NCBI GenBank assembly: GCA_034696485.1
Contig: JAQIWT010000386.1
Coordinates: 1-21,613 of the forward strand
From: Isohypsibius dastychi
Lineage: Eukaryota > Tardigrada > Eutardigrada > Parachela > Isohypsibiidae
Length of the DNA stretch: 21,613 nucleotides
Direction: 5' to 3'
This document shows, one piece after another, positions 12,801 to 21,560 of this stretch; positions within the stretch are counted from its first letter, which is position 1, and the number at the start of each line of letters is the position of its first letter. The position numbers and the translations under genes are program-made. The notes under the pieces are model-generated. The model was given only the letters and a program-made list of their open reading frames with translations, did no database searches and was not told where the DNA came from.

Positions 12801-15800
12801 TCTCTGTTGTGGACGTCTCTGAAAATTCATCAAAACCCGTAAGTAATATAGCGCTGAGAAATAGCACGAATATTGATAGCTGAGAGTTCTAGCGTGGTAA
12901 GTGTCCGTGTACTCAATGATCTCACATTGTCGCAATCGTTTCGATGCACTGACGCTGTTGAGGTGTAAGGTCGTTGAGCAAAAGGCTCACCAATGTGTTC
13001 AACTGCAAAACCAGCTTCTTGAAAAAATCTTTCATTGCGGTGTCCATGCCCTCTTCAAGTCGGCCGAAAGCCATATTGACGTCAGTAGTCCACCAGATCT
13101 GAGAACCAGCCAAAGCCACTTGGGCAGGATATTCGAAGATCCACTGCTCTCTTGGCTTGTCTTCATAAGCTACTACAGCTTCCTTCATACATTGTTGAAT
13201 GGTTTCTCTCATACATTGTAGGACGTTGTTCAGCCAGCTCTCCACTTGACCGTCGCAGCTGCACTTGTTCTTAAGCTTGACATTTTCACCATCACCAGAA
13301 ATCATCTCCGTACCCAAAAGATGACCGCTTTCGTGCTTTTCGAAAATCAGAATGTTTAGGGAATCAAAAAGTTTCAGCAAATGCCTTGAGACTTTCTCCG
13401 GATCATTCCCATGTGACAGAATGTCCAGCAGATCAGGATTTGATATGAAGTAGAACCTGGGAAACGCCAGTCGCTTTGTTTCCAAGTACTCTGTCAGCGC
13501 TTTCTCGCATTTTCCAAGGCCAATCTGCATTTTTTCAAGTCGTTCGTACAGATTTGGTATGCCTGTCGATACCAGAACGTTCAGATTCGCCGTCAGTTCT
13601 CCGGCAATCATCTGCATGGAGCAAAATTGGTCAATTGGAGCAATCAGAATAATGTTAAACACAAATTTCGACGTATTATGCTTATGCAGAAAACAATTTC
13701 CAGAGTTTGGCAATAAACAGGACTGCACGGCACTGAGGGTCGAAAAGTTCAGAGCAGCAGGTATCTGAGTGAATAATTCAGAAAGAAACGGTTCAGATTC
13801 AGAATAACCGACAACAAAAAGTGGATCAATGTCATTATCCTGACTACGAGGCTAACAACATAACTGCGTCAAGATACTGCCTGTCAATTCAGGGAGCAAA
13901 ATTTTCTTGTCATTAGAATCGTGGTTTACTCAGAAGTGAAAAGATAGCAGACCCGATTCACCATCCATCAAAATGTTACCAACCTTGAACTGTTGGTCGA
14001 TTTGATCAAACCGATCTGCGTCTTTCGGCAACTGCTTTCGAATATCCTCTGAACCAATAAATATAGTTTCGAGATAGGTCCAGGTTTTCTGAACCTCTTG
14101 GAATATTCTTGAAACCTGATCAGCCAAAGATAGTTTCTTCTGCCAACCACTGACTTGATCACGGAAGTAGTCAACATATTTGGATGCAAGCAGGCCTTGC
14201 AGTTGGACCTAGTACATCTCGTCAGACGAACAATTTTGCTGACCGTTAACAAGTGGTACTCTACTTGGTTTTCTTCTAGCGTTTCGACAAGCTCGTCGCT
14301 CAGCTTTATGAGTCTGGTCTGAGTTCGGCTGTGTGTTTCAACATCAAACTTGAGGTCAGCCCAAGTCACGTCAAGTTCTCGCAAAGTTTTCTCCATGCCC
14401 ATTTCTTTTGCAGCGCGGTCGACAATGCTCTTAACCTCGTCTTCGTATTTGTGTAGTTGTAATCCAAGTAGCTCGCCCAGCTTGGTGTTCAGGTTCATGA
14501 CAAATCTGACGCCACTTGTTTTCATCAAAGCAGCCCAATGTCTCTCTCGAACTGCGGGATTCTGCAGTTCAGAAACGGCGCGGAATGAAGTGATCATATT
14601 TTTGACGTCGTTTTCCGTGTTTGTGAACACGTCATACTGACGACTATCTTTATCCAGCCCTCGAAGCTCTTTTAAAAAGAATTTGCAATCACTATCCATA
14701 CTTTCTATACTCGCACCAATCCACGGTGAGATTTTCCACTCAGCAATCCTGCTGGCAATCACAGAGGAAAAGTCCCACAGCTGTTTCAACAGGCGGATTT
14801 CTCTGCGGCAGGTTCGGAGCTGCTTGCAATCAGGCAGAGTAACGTCAAATAGCAAACAATCTTGATTCAGAATCTCTAATTCTGCCTCAAGTAGGGAGAT
14901 ATCCACTTGCGCCTGGATGAACGGAAGTGTCGAACAAAATCTTGTATAGGCTGTGTACGGAATGAATACCTGATCTAATTCAGCATATCCTTGCGGAGGC
15001 GTCATCAATAAAAATTTCTTATTTCGGAACTGTTCTCGAAACTCATGTTGTTTCATCTGTGTAAGCATGCACAGTGAGCTGAATCGATGCAGTCAAAACA
15101 AATTCTGTCTGCAGCTTACCTCGAATTTAACAACTGCTCTGCGTAACAAATCCACTTCTTGCGAAAGAAAATTCGATATTTCTGATTTGGTTTTGACAGC
15201 TGCATTTTTCGTGTCGATCCAATGTTGCGACAAACCCTATGAAGGAGCTCATCAGTTACGTGAATGGCAATTTTCTTTCAGTTAAGTATTTACCATTTGC
15301 AATTTCAGAAGCTCCTCGGACACCGGAAACCCACAGTCTTTCAGTATCTGCAGACTTTGGTTAAGCGGCTCAAACATCTCATCGCTGAACTGCTGTCGCT
15401 CACGAAGAAGTGCCAGCTGCTTAAGGATTATCACCAGTTTTTCTCGCTCGATTTGATTCTGTGACATCGAAAATATATTCAGTGAAGTCCTCGTGAATTT
15501 TTCAAACTCTGTCACGCTACAAAACTCAATTTGTAATTTAGAAAAGACAAATGGTTGTTGAATGAAAAACCTTGACGAAAAGAAGGAGAATATCCGATTC
15601 TTGAGCAATTCTGAATATTCGGCAAGACGCTTCACGATGGTTTTTTTGAGTTCTTTGAAATCCACCCTTAGCCAGGTATCGAGTATTTCAAAATCCAGTG
15701 CTTTCTCGACATCAACTGATGTAGTGGTATTTTCCTCGATCTGCGCCTCAATTTTTGCGACATCAATCATTCTTGGAATTTTGTATTGGTCTAGTTTGTT

Positions 15801-18800
15801 ATCGTCCATTCCCGATGCAGTGGCAGTTTTGACATCAAATGCTTTCATCTGTGTTTCTTTGTCCATTGCCCATATGCGACTAAACTTTTCAAAACTCTGC
15901 TTGAATATCAACAATCTCGGATTGACCGATCGCACTCGTTTCGCTATTTCGTCACGCATGGACTGTAAGGCTGGCTGAAGGTTCAGATCAGTGAGGTATG
16001 GTGTGTCGCTCTTCTCGACGGACAAGCGGGGTATACAGAGTCCGATGTTGAACATGTCGTTGACGATTGACATTATTTCGCCCAACAACGTGCCTTCATT
16101 CGGCTCATCAGATGCATCTGGTTCATATGCTAGCTTGTCTTTCAGACTTAAAACGATGCGAATGAATGGTGTGAACGTTTTATTGTACGACAAATGTTCC
16201 AAAAGGAAGTCCATGTTGTTTGCAATAGCACCGATCAGTCCCTCGAGCACCATTTCGTCCACAAAGTTCGAGTAAGTAATCCAGACTCTATCACTTCGGT
16301 TTGCGTGAAACAAGTATCCTATTGTCTGGAACAGAAACTGAATCGCCTCGCCAGTGGTTTTCATGAATGTCCGCCGCTCGTCCCGGACATTTTCTGGAAT
16401 TTTCAGCCGCAGAAAGCCAGTTTGTGAATCAATCATGTAGAGCGCCATGCGTTGCCATTGTTCAAGCTTTTTACAAATTAAATACAGACTTTTCTGGGCC
16501 TTTTTAAGTCTGCCGGACAGATCGAATACGGTCAAAAACAGTTTCTCTACTGTTTCTGGTGCATCTGGAAACCCACCGTCTAGACAATTGTTCGAAATAT
16601 GTAGAGCTTCATTACTGTACCTCCATCTCCCCATGTGATCTGCGTTTCCGCTTTAAGAAGAATAGCTTGCGTTGCGTCAAACTCCGCTCCTAGGAGTTCC
16701 TGTTCTGCCCCGACAGAGAATTTTTTTATCTTGTTGAACAAACGGACCGCGCTCTGAAGCTTATATATCAAATCCCGAAACTGATCTGATGCTTCAGCCG
16801 AACTCGTTTCCACTGCTCTGTTACCATCCGAATCCGGGGCAGTGGTGTTTTCCGAGGCTAGCTCAAGAAACTCCTCGAGCTAAGAGAATGATGTTCATTT
16901 CTGGTTGAACCAAATATGATATACTGAGCTGACGAACCTGATTGGTGAAGTTACATGTTAGCTCATCGTCTTCCAGGGGTATACGAGATACCAGCGGATA
17001 TTTTTGTAAACCGTCAGTTTGCGATATCAATTCATCGATTGCTTGCTTCGCATCCTTCTCTACACTAACGATATCGAAGTGTTAGCACTACGCCGAACAT
17101 CAAAGGAAAGTGGTATACCAACGTTGTGACTTTCACGGCAGCCCGCTCATACACCGCCATAAGTCGGACATAATGGTTCTTGCATGAGGGCGGAATTTTG
17201 ATGCCAACAAATCGAGCATATGTCTCCAAGAAAAACTTCTCCGCTCCATATGCCCATCTCAGGGCAGACAACAGTTTTGGAAAGGAAAGAATTTCTGGGG
17301 ATTGTTCACTTGAAGGGTTTATTGCTTCGTTTATGACAGCCTCAAACCGAATTATTTGCGAATGAAGCGCGTTGAGTGCGGCAAAGCAGGATAACTCGGC
17401 ACTCGGTTTGCTCGGTTTGTCATAAACAATCGCGCTGAGCAAATCAAAATGCTGCATAACGAACGGTAAGAGAGCATTCTTTGTTGACAGAAGAATTTAC
17501 CTTGACTGTGGTAGGTGTGCTAGGCAGACAACCTTCTAAATCCGACCACGCAATATTCGCAAGTTGATCTTCCATATCACGAAGAAGACCAATGAAGAGC
17601 TCTGCTGCTTTGTTGAATTCCTGAAAGAAAGCTCTCGTAGCCTTTTTAATAGATTGAACCGAAAACAATTCTCCCACACCTGACTGATCAAATCGAGCGG
17701 ATCAAGCTGCTTGGATGCAAACTGTTGCGACTCCTCTGTGAATTTCAAGAAAAGGGTGACAACATCCAGCGAGAAGTGTCGGCCAGCTCTTCCACCAAAC
17801 TCGACCTTTTCCAGTTTCTGAAACTCCAGCTGCTTCCCTAGTAGCATCTGTAAGCAATACATGATGCAGCTGCGTTATTTGAGCATCTTGACACAGAATT
17901 GGGCTCGGATTTGCCCAGAAGCATAACCAGATTGTTTTTGAAGCCAAAGAACGAAGTCTGCTTTGAGAATGTAATAATGCCACGTGAGGTTTCTCACCAA
18001 ATCTTTTTGGTTTCCCTTTTAGGGTAGGAGGTGAGGGACACGATTTGTTTTTGAAAAGTTAAGAACAACGATTGTGATTAGCTGGCTGACTGGAGAGTTA
18101 GGCGTGTTCCACCATTCACTTCCGTGCGTTTTTTCAAAACCCCTTCTGTCAAAAAAGTTTTGCCGTGAGTTTTGAATAACGAGTGAGCGGGCCCCACTCA
18201 TCTCCCCGAGGAAGGACCACATTGTGTTATCGATCACGTCATGAGAAATGGTCTAATGAAAAGTTCTAAATTGTTTACTGGTGGTCTCGAGAGTTTTCGG
18301 TGATTGCGCAATCGATGACGCTATCGATGGCAAAGTGTGTTTCACAAAACTTTTGGTTTAGTTTAGGGTATCCCGAAAAAAGTGACGCAATTATTTTTGA
18401 GCGAATATTCAAGCTATTAGTTTAATTCTCAGAACGTTCTATTTTCCGTATCTGTGCCCTAGGTATAACAGATTTAGGGTCAAAGAAACATGCAGTGGAG
18501 GGAACTGATTTTTACGCGTCCATAGTCTACGGTGATTCACCGAATAAATCTTGTATCTTGTCTTCCGACCAGATACTCTGTGATCGTAATGAATCGAAAA
18601 ACAATTTTGTTTCACCCTTTGCCGCATAATAGAACTTACCACCTGAAACTGTATGAACACACCTTGATCGTTTTGAGCCTTGAATGGAACTCTGCCAGAT
18701 CAACGGAGCTTTCGGTAGTTTTCATGTCGTCCTTTGAACTGAGAAGTGCCTGATTGAGATGTTCTTTTCTTTCGCACAAATTGACAATACAGTTATTTTG

Positions 18801-20236
18801 GTCCTCCCAGACTGATATCCACTCGTTCACCCTTTGTAAATTCTCGGCAGTATCTGCCTTGAACACATCTGTGGCGTCAAATTTCCCTTTGATCTGAATC
18901 GCCATAAAATCTGCCAACAGATTTGCCAATAAGGTTATCACGATTTTCTCACCAGTTCCATCAAATAAGAGCCGATATCTTGTAGCATTTCCACAGCTCG
19001 AGTGCCAGTATAATAATCTTTGCAGTCATCCAGTAATTTCTCCACCATTTGAAACATGGGGTTCACCAAGATTTTTATTCGCGGTATGTCGTGATCATAG
19101 AACGTCCGGACAAATCGCGATATAGGTCGAAATATTTTAAGGAGCATTCGCGTTTCATCATAACCTGGTGAGAATTGTTTATGTTATGCCAGATTAGCTG
19201 TACCAGAATTGTTCGCACCATAGAGCAGCAGGTCGATTACGTCGACAACAATATCCGTGAAATTGAAATACTGCTCATCAATATCTTCAAGCAGGATACG
19301 GACGAGTGGGGATGTTATCTGCATCCACACCGTTAGACTGACCACCACCTAAAATCTGGTAAGCAACTGACTTGTAAGATAGCAGATTCAAAGTTCTCAA
19401 GTCTTCTTTGTAGCGATCTTATTTCCAGGCCTGCTTTAGAGTTGGGATCTTCTTCGGTGTCTGGGTATTTCTTTTGTTTGTACAAATCCACTACAATGCC
19501 GTACCACTTGAGCAAGCAGTGTCTCAGCTCGACTGATGATTCAGGGTCGTCAATTGCCAGTCTGCATTTGAGCAGGTTATAGGTTTGCTTTGCAAGTGCA
19601 AGTGAAAAGATCTGACTGTACCCCATTTGAAGAACACCCCTATTTTTCTGATGAGTTTGAAAAGCCGAACGCAGGAGTGCAGGCAAAGGCATTTGGACTT
19701 CTGAATTAATCTGAGATGATAACCGAAGAGTTTCAATTCGAACTTTGCGCGCTCGTGAGCGATTTTCTTGAGATACAGCAGCTGGCAAACCCCTTATCTT
19801 GGAGTGTTTCCTGGCCAATTCGTCAACCTAGAACACGACGGGTTTCAATTGCGAAACTTTCAAAATGCACTGTATTACTACCTACTAAATCGAAGTAGAA
19901 CAGGAGGTTGTGACATGGATTGGGTTGCAGGACAAGGAACTGGAGACTGGATGCCACGTCAACTCGAGGACCACTGAAATACATCATAAGCCATGGACCC
20001 GTGACGCTGGTAGCAAGGGTGTTCGTTGCAACAATCGGACCCTGAGATGAGCTGTAGACGGCAAGAAAGGGCTTTGCTCCACTGAGGAAGGCTTTTGATG
20101 CAGCCACACAATCTTCCGCTAGCAGGTTTTTCGCAACCTTTTCGGGTTTCATTTTCAGCAGATCCGCAACCAGGCTCGAGATGTACTCCATGTCCTTCGC
20201 ATTCTCCTTGTTGGCAGCTACCAGAGCAGCTGCCAT
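2344..20236 (-). CDS. DNAH17-like: Axonemal dynein heavy chain, outer-arm beta class (DNAH9/11/17 group), complete spliced gene
   Basis: Force-generating ATPase subunit of the outer dynein arm of motile cilia and flagella; it slides doublet microtubules against each other. The ATG at 20234-20236 has A at -3 and G at +4; the stop is at 2344-2346. My model has 48 exons and 47 GT-AG introns and gives about 4,463 residues, against about 4,460 in animal DNAH17. Landmarks: tail 1 to about 1170; linker to about 1810; P-loops GPAGTGKT (1850-1857), GAAGAGKT (2131-2138), GPAGSGKS (2458-2465) and GVGGSGKQ (2802-2809); stalk and microtubule-binding domain about 2982-3328; AAA5, AAA6, then the C-terminal domain ending [13 protein letters not shown]. 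Every junction keeps frame and there is no damage, so it is a working gene. The DNAH9/11/17 class is secure; which of the three paralogues is less sure. Uncertain junctions: the donor at 15570 or 15576, and the splice sites near 16564-16620 and 17058-17118. Confidence 0.96.
4432..4619 (-). other. Intron 43 of the dynein gene (188 bp)
   Basis: Donor GTGAGTCC after YAVK, acceptor TTATTCAACAG before AFVEEKL; the split lysine codon is completed across it. No feature was recognised inside. Confidence 0.88.
5000..5596 (-). other. Intron 41 of the dynein gene (597 bp) with a G13 run
   Basis: GT-AG intron between the exons ending MAFQ and starting [14 protein letters not shown]. On the plus strand it carries 13 consecutive G at 5236-5248. 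No exon, RNA gene or transposon coding sequence was recognised. Its size is about ten times the common class. Confidence 0.88.
5855..7120 (-). other. Dynein exons 36-40: AAA5 module
   Basis: Exons: 7120-6933, 6877-6642, 6585-6463, 6400-6290, 6224-5855. Blocks: [104 protein letters not shown] and [20 protein letters not shown]. In the family AAA5 does not bind nucleotide and carries the strut that steadies the stalk. Exons 37-40 are joined through split codons (phase 2 at three junctions), which fixes the splice sites well. Confidence 0.95.
7196..8387 (-). other. Dynein exons 33-35: stalk coiled coil and microtubule-binding domain
   Basis: Exons: 8387-7893 (helix CC1), 7836-7532 (microtubule-binding tip), 7437-7196 (helix CC2). 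CC1 includes [23 protein letters not shown] and the acidic-basic heptads up to [10 protein letters not shown]. The tip includes [61 protein letters not shown] and [13 protein letters not shown]2 starts [16 protein letters not shown] and ends ANRL. Exon boundaries fall close to the structural boundaries, so the microtubule-binding tip is essentially one exon. The intron before exon 35 is 94 bp, longer than most. Confidence 0.95.
8441..9556 (-). other. Dynein exons 29-32: AAA4 module
   Basis: Exons: 9556-9201, 9139-8977, 8925-8659, 8602-8441. Exon 29 ends in phase 2 and exon 30 completes an isoleucine to give [18 protein letters not shown], followed by GVGGSGKQ (DNA 9064-9087) and [14 protein letters not shown]. 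Exon 31 has [20 protein letters not shown] and [11 protein letters not shown]. Exon 32 has [19 protein letters not shown] and [14 protein letters not shown], the block leading into the stalk. The whole segment aligns with outer-arm beta chains without gaps. Confidence 0.96.
9610..10903 (-). other. Dynein exons 26-28: AAA3 module
   Basis: Exons: 10903-10447, 10384-9908, 9843-9610. Exon 26 carries the AAA2-AAA3 connector with [18 protein letters not shown]. Exon 27 has Walker A GPAGSGKS (DNA 10274-10297), then [21 protein letters not shown], Walker [15 protein letters not shown], and [25 protein letters not shown]. Exon 28 begins [12 protein letters not shown] and ends [18 protein letters not shown]3 is the regulatory nucleotide site of dyneins, and its motifs are intact. 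Introns are 62 and 64 bp. Confidence 0.96.
10957..12610 (-). other. Dynein exons 20-25: AAA1 and AAA2 modules
   Basis: Exons: 12610-12555 (only 56 nt), 12503-12347, 12290-12102, 12047-11336, 11285-11158, 11105-10957. AAA1, the main ATPase site, has Walker A GPAGTGKT (DNA 12425-12448) and Walker B CFDEFNR with D1902/E1903, followed by [21 protein letters not shown]2 has GAAGAGKT (DNA 11472-11495) and [18 protein letters not shown], then TVMDDNK across a splice site and [17 protein letters not shown]. All catalytic residues expected of an active AAA1 are present. The introns here are 50-57 bp. Confidence 0.96.
12668..14208 (-). other. Dynein exons 17-19: linker, mechanical element
   Basis: Exons: 14208-13984, 13611-12926, 12818-12668. 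Blocks seen include [92 protein letters not shown] and RHRWD...[12 protein letters not shown]. In the family this segment swings across the AAA ring during the power stroke. A 372-bp intron (13612-13983) separates exons 17 and 18. Joining at 13984/13611 gives gap-free spacing to family members, so no exon is hidden inside that intron. Exon 18 ends in phase 2 and is completed by the first base of exon 19, giving TIDVH. Confidence 0.93.
13612..13983 (-). other. Intron 17 of the dynein gene (372 bp)
   Basis: Donor GTTGGT after QQFK, acceptor CCATGCAG before MIAGEL. An open frame runs on from the acceptor side for a while ([19 protein letters not shown]), but family spacing is exact without it, so it is intronic. 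Nothing else was seen in it. Confidence 0.88.
14913..14969 (-). other. Intron 15 of the dynein gene: 57 bp, in frame and without a stop
   Basis: Starts GTATTC and ends CATCCAG on the minus strand. Removing it joins GYAELDQ to [15 protein letters not shown], giving gap-free spacing to the family block between FREQFR and the LFEV segment. Retained, it would add 19 residues. Its length falls in the main intron size class of the gene. Confidence 0.8.
15517..15570 (-). other. Intron 12 of the dynein gene: 54 bp, in frame and without a stop
   Basis: Starts GTTTTT and ends TTTTGTAG on the minus strand. It is 3n long with no stop, so it reads as 18 extra codons (phenylalanine-rich) inside a continuous frame. 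Family members have no such insertion before the VTEFEKF-type block. An alternative donor 6 nt upstream (15576, GTCAAG) would make it 60 bp and the protein two residues shorter. Confidence 0.75.
17848..18662 (-). other. Intron 6 of the dynein gene (815 bp), no gene seen inside
   Basis: The longest intron. The donor GTGTGT is weak; the acceptor TTGCTTACAG is good. Exons on both sides join at exact family spacing. Short open frames on both strands inside it match nothing I recognise. It contains the 12-bp perfect palindrome GATTGCGCAATC (18302-18313) flanked by two ATCGAT copies at about 18311-18327. Confidence 0.85.
19562..19621 (-). other. Probable intron 2 of the dynein gene: 60 bp, in frame and without a stop
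   Basis: Starts GTACAG and ends AAATGCAG on the minus strand, with a TATAAC branch-like motif about 20 nt before the acceptor. It is 3n and open. Its removal brings the distance between the MPLP block and the [11 protein letters not shown] block close to the family value (within four residues, against 24 too many). The tail is poorly conserved here, so this is less certain than the other two. Confidence 0.6.
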
Positions 20237-20470
20237 GTTTCCAGAAATATTGAATGAGAACAATCAAAGTACAGTGCACAACGACCACAGGATGTGAGTA
20301 CGAGAAGGAATTACGAATCCATTGATGTCTCACGTGTCATCTCGTACCAGTTTCATTGCCATATTTTGCCAGGTTTCCGAGGCCCGAGAGATAAACGCAG
20401 AGTGATCAGTCACGTTGAATCAGGATGAATTACCAGTTGTTTGAACAACGATGCTTATATCAATCTTCGA

Positions 20471-20482
20471 GTTGCAGGTGGC
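20471..20482 (-). promoter_or_regulatory. X-box-like (RFX) imperfect site
   Basis: In gene orientation GCCACCTGCAAC, two mismatches from the RFX consensus GTNRCC/RGYAAC with no spacer. It lies 11 bp from the forkhead-like site and 235 bp upstream of the ATG. RFX and FOXJ1 sites commonly co-occur at axonemal dynein promoters, but the match is weak. Confidence 0.2.
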
Positions 20483-20493
20483 CTTTAACGTTT

Positions 20494-20500
20494 TGTTTAC
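20494..20500 (+). promoter_or_regulatory. Forkhead-type site (TGTTTAC) upstream of the dynein start
   Basis: TGTTTAC on the plus strand (GTAAACA in gene orientation), about 260 bp upstream of the ATG, matches the core bound by FOXJ1-class factors that drive motile cilia genes. It is a single short site, so chance occurrence is quite possible. Confidence 0.25.
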
Positions 20501-20778
20501 ATGTGCATGCTATACGTTTCTATGAGAACTACCATACCGTACTTTCCATCGCGTCACAGTGCCTCTCAGAAAGCAGTGTTCTTATTGAGTTATATTAATG
20601 AATGAATCGCATTTCACCTTATTCGTCCACAAATAATAACAGTAAACTGCAAGAGGTTCTTCCTTATTAATCTACCAGGAGAACTCAGATAACAACGTAA
20701 AAAGCTTCAGATGTCTAACAATTTAGTTTCTTTGTCAGGAACTGCGACGTCCTCAATCCGATAAATTTGTTCCGATCA

Positions 20779-20917
20779 TTTTTTATCTTTTTTTAATGAG
20801 CCAAAAATCAAGAAAAAAGGCCCACTCGTTGCGCCTCTGTGATTATTCTAGAAACAACGGCAAAACACGAGCCCCCTGAAGCAGTTCCAACCAGAAGACT
20901 TTTTCGGTACCCGCACC
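20779..20917 (-). repeat. Dispersed repeat copy B, A-rich 3' end, inverted relative to copy A
   Basis: Same element as 21265-21400 in the opposite direction, with the A-rich tail towards 20779. The copies point away from each other with about 350 bp between them. The intervening sequence has no clear repeat structure, so a single inverted-repeat transposon is less likely than two separate old insertions. Confidence 0.6.
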
Positions 20918-21264
20918 AACGAAAACTGCAGTTCGTACTTAAACGCGCTAATTGCTTGAACATGAACTGAATTCCACCTCTTTTTCTGCGATCTAGTGAT
21001 TCTGTAGCACCAGTAACATTTCTTAACAGGAAGCGAGCAATGTAGGAGGAGATGGGAGCATGGATTTCTGTCATGCATGAGTTTAGAATACGACACGCCA
21101 TGAGACTGAGCAACGTGAAAGGTTGGCATCCCGCTCTTAGCAAGCCGATAGGTTTCCCAAAATTCCAGATCATTGGATCTGACTACTGCGTAAACACAGA
21201 GAATCTCCTGGCAAAATTTGGTTTGGAGAAAAGTAAATTACAGTCACAATTAGTTGCAAGCTAC

Positions 21265-21400
21265 TATGCGGGAACAATAACAGTATTTTGGTTAGGATTG
21301 CTTCAGGGAATAGTGTTTTGCTGTTGTCTCACGAATAATTGCAAAGCCTTAATGAGTAGGCCGATTTTGTTGATTTTTAGCTCATCGAAAAGTCAAAAAA
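21265..21400 (+). repeat. Dispersed repeat copy A, A-rich 3' end
   Basis: Shares about three quarters of its bases with the reverse complement of 20779-20917, with one indel and mostly transitions. The best blocks are GGTT..GCTTCAGGG, GTGTTTTGC.GTTGT, GAATAAT and TTGATTTTT.GCTCAT. Both copies end in an A-rich tract. No transposase or reverse transcriptase is readable, so it could be a SINE or the 3' end of a non-LTR element. Confidence 0.6.
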
Positions 21401-21560
21401 ATTGATTGCAACAGAATCACCAAAGTTAGGTTGCACAGTTCCCGACATAGAAACTGAATTGTTCGACTTCTGAAGCTTCTTGAATGGTTATCCGATAATT
21501 GAATTTCACTGGTAGGGCGGAAACATGAGCAGGTTGCAGGGGCTCGTTCGAGCTGTTGGA

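Larger units (their letters stand above)
14265..16564 (-). other. Dynein exons 12-16: distal tail to linker (DHC_N2 start)
   Basis: Exons: 16564-15571, 15516-15294, 15236-15120, 15056-14970, 14912-14265. Conserved blocks are [61 protein letters not shown], and [20 protein letters not shown], as in outer-arm beta chains. Exons 12/13 and 15/16 run together as continuous open frame because the introns between them (54 and 57 bp) are multiples of three without stops. Leaving them in would insert 18 and 19 residues at places where the family has none. The acceptor of exon 12 at 16564 was preferred over one 15 nt upstream because it gives ungapped spacing. Confidence 0.88.
16621..20236 (-). other. 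Dynein exons 1-11: N-terminal tail (DHC_N1 region)
   Basis: Exons: 20236-19886, 19827-19622, 19561-19372, 19318-19204, 19164-18953, 18893-18663, 17847-17680, 17620-17501, 17451-17119, 17057-16938, 16879-16621. They encode about 768 residues of the helical tail that binds the partner heavy chain and the intermediate chains. This is the least conserved part. Recognisable anchors are LLKMKPEK near residue 30, the segment after [22 protein letters not shown] at the start of exon 7, and AETQITWG at the end of exon 11. Spacing between anchors matches the family almost residue for residue once the introns are removed. Exon 6 is followed by an 815-bp intron with a weak GTGTGT donor, chosen because it alone restores family spacing. 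The 17058-17118 intron could have slightly different ends. Confidence 0.88.

Noticed and set aside
13612-13728. Coding extension of exon 18 towards [19 protein letters not shown]
   Set aside because: It would add residues where the family has none; the acceptor at 13612-13614 gives exact spacing.
15562-15978. 138-codon plus-strand open frame
   Set aside because: Antisense to dynein exon 12; composition and position fit a shadow.
17848-18662. A nested gene in the 815-bp intron (minus-strand frames at 18019-18237 and 17702-17983)
   Set aside because: Short, unrecognised, in different frames, and with no splice or start context that links them.
2344-20236. Pseudogene or two separate dynein genes
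   Set aside because: All exons join in one frame, all P-loops and conserved blocks occur once and in order, and total length equals the family length.
20808-21173. 121-codon minus-strand open frame upstream of the dynein gene
   Set aside because: It runs into repeat copy B, has no recognisable domain, and the dynein N-terminus is already complete in exon 1.
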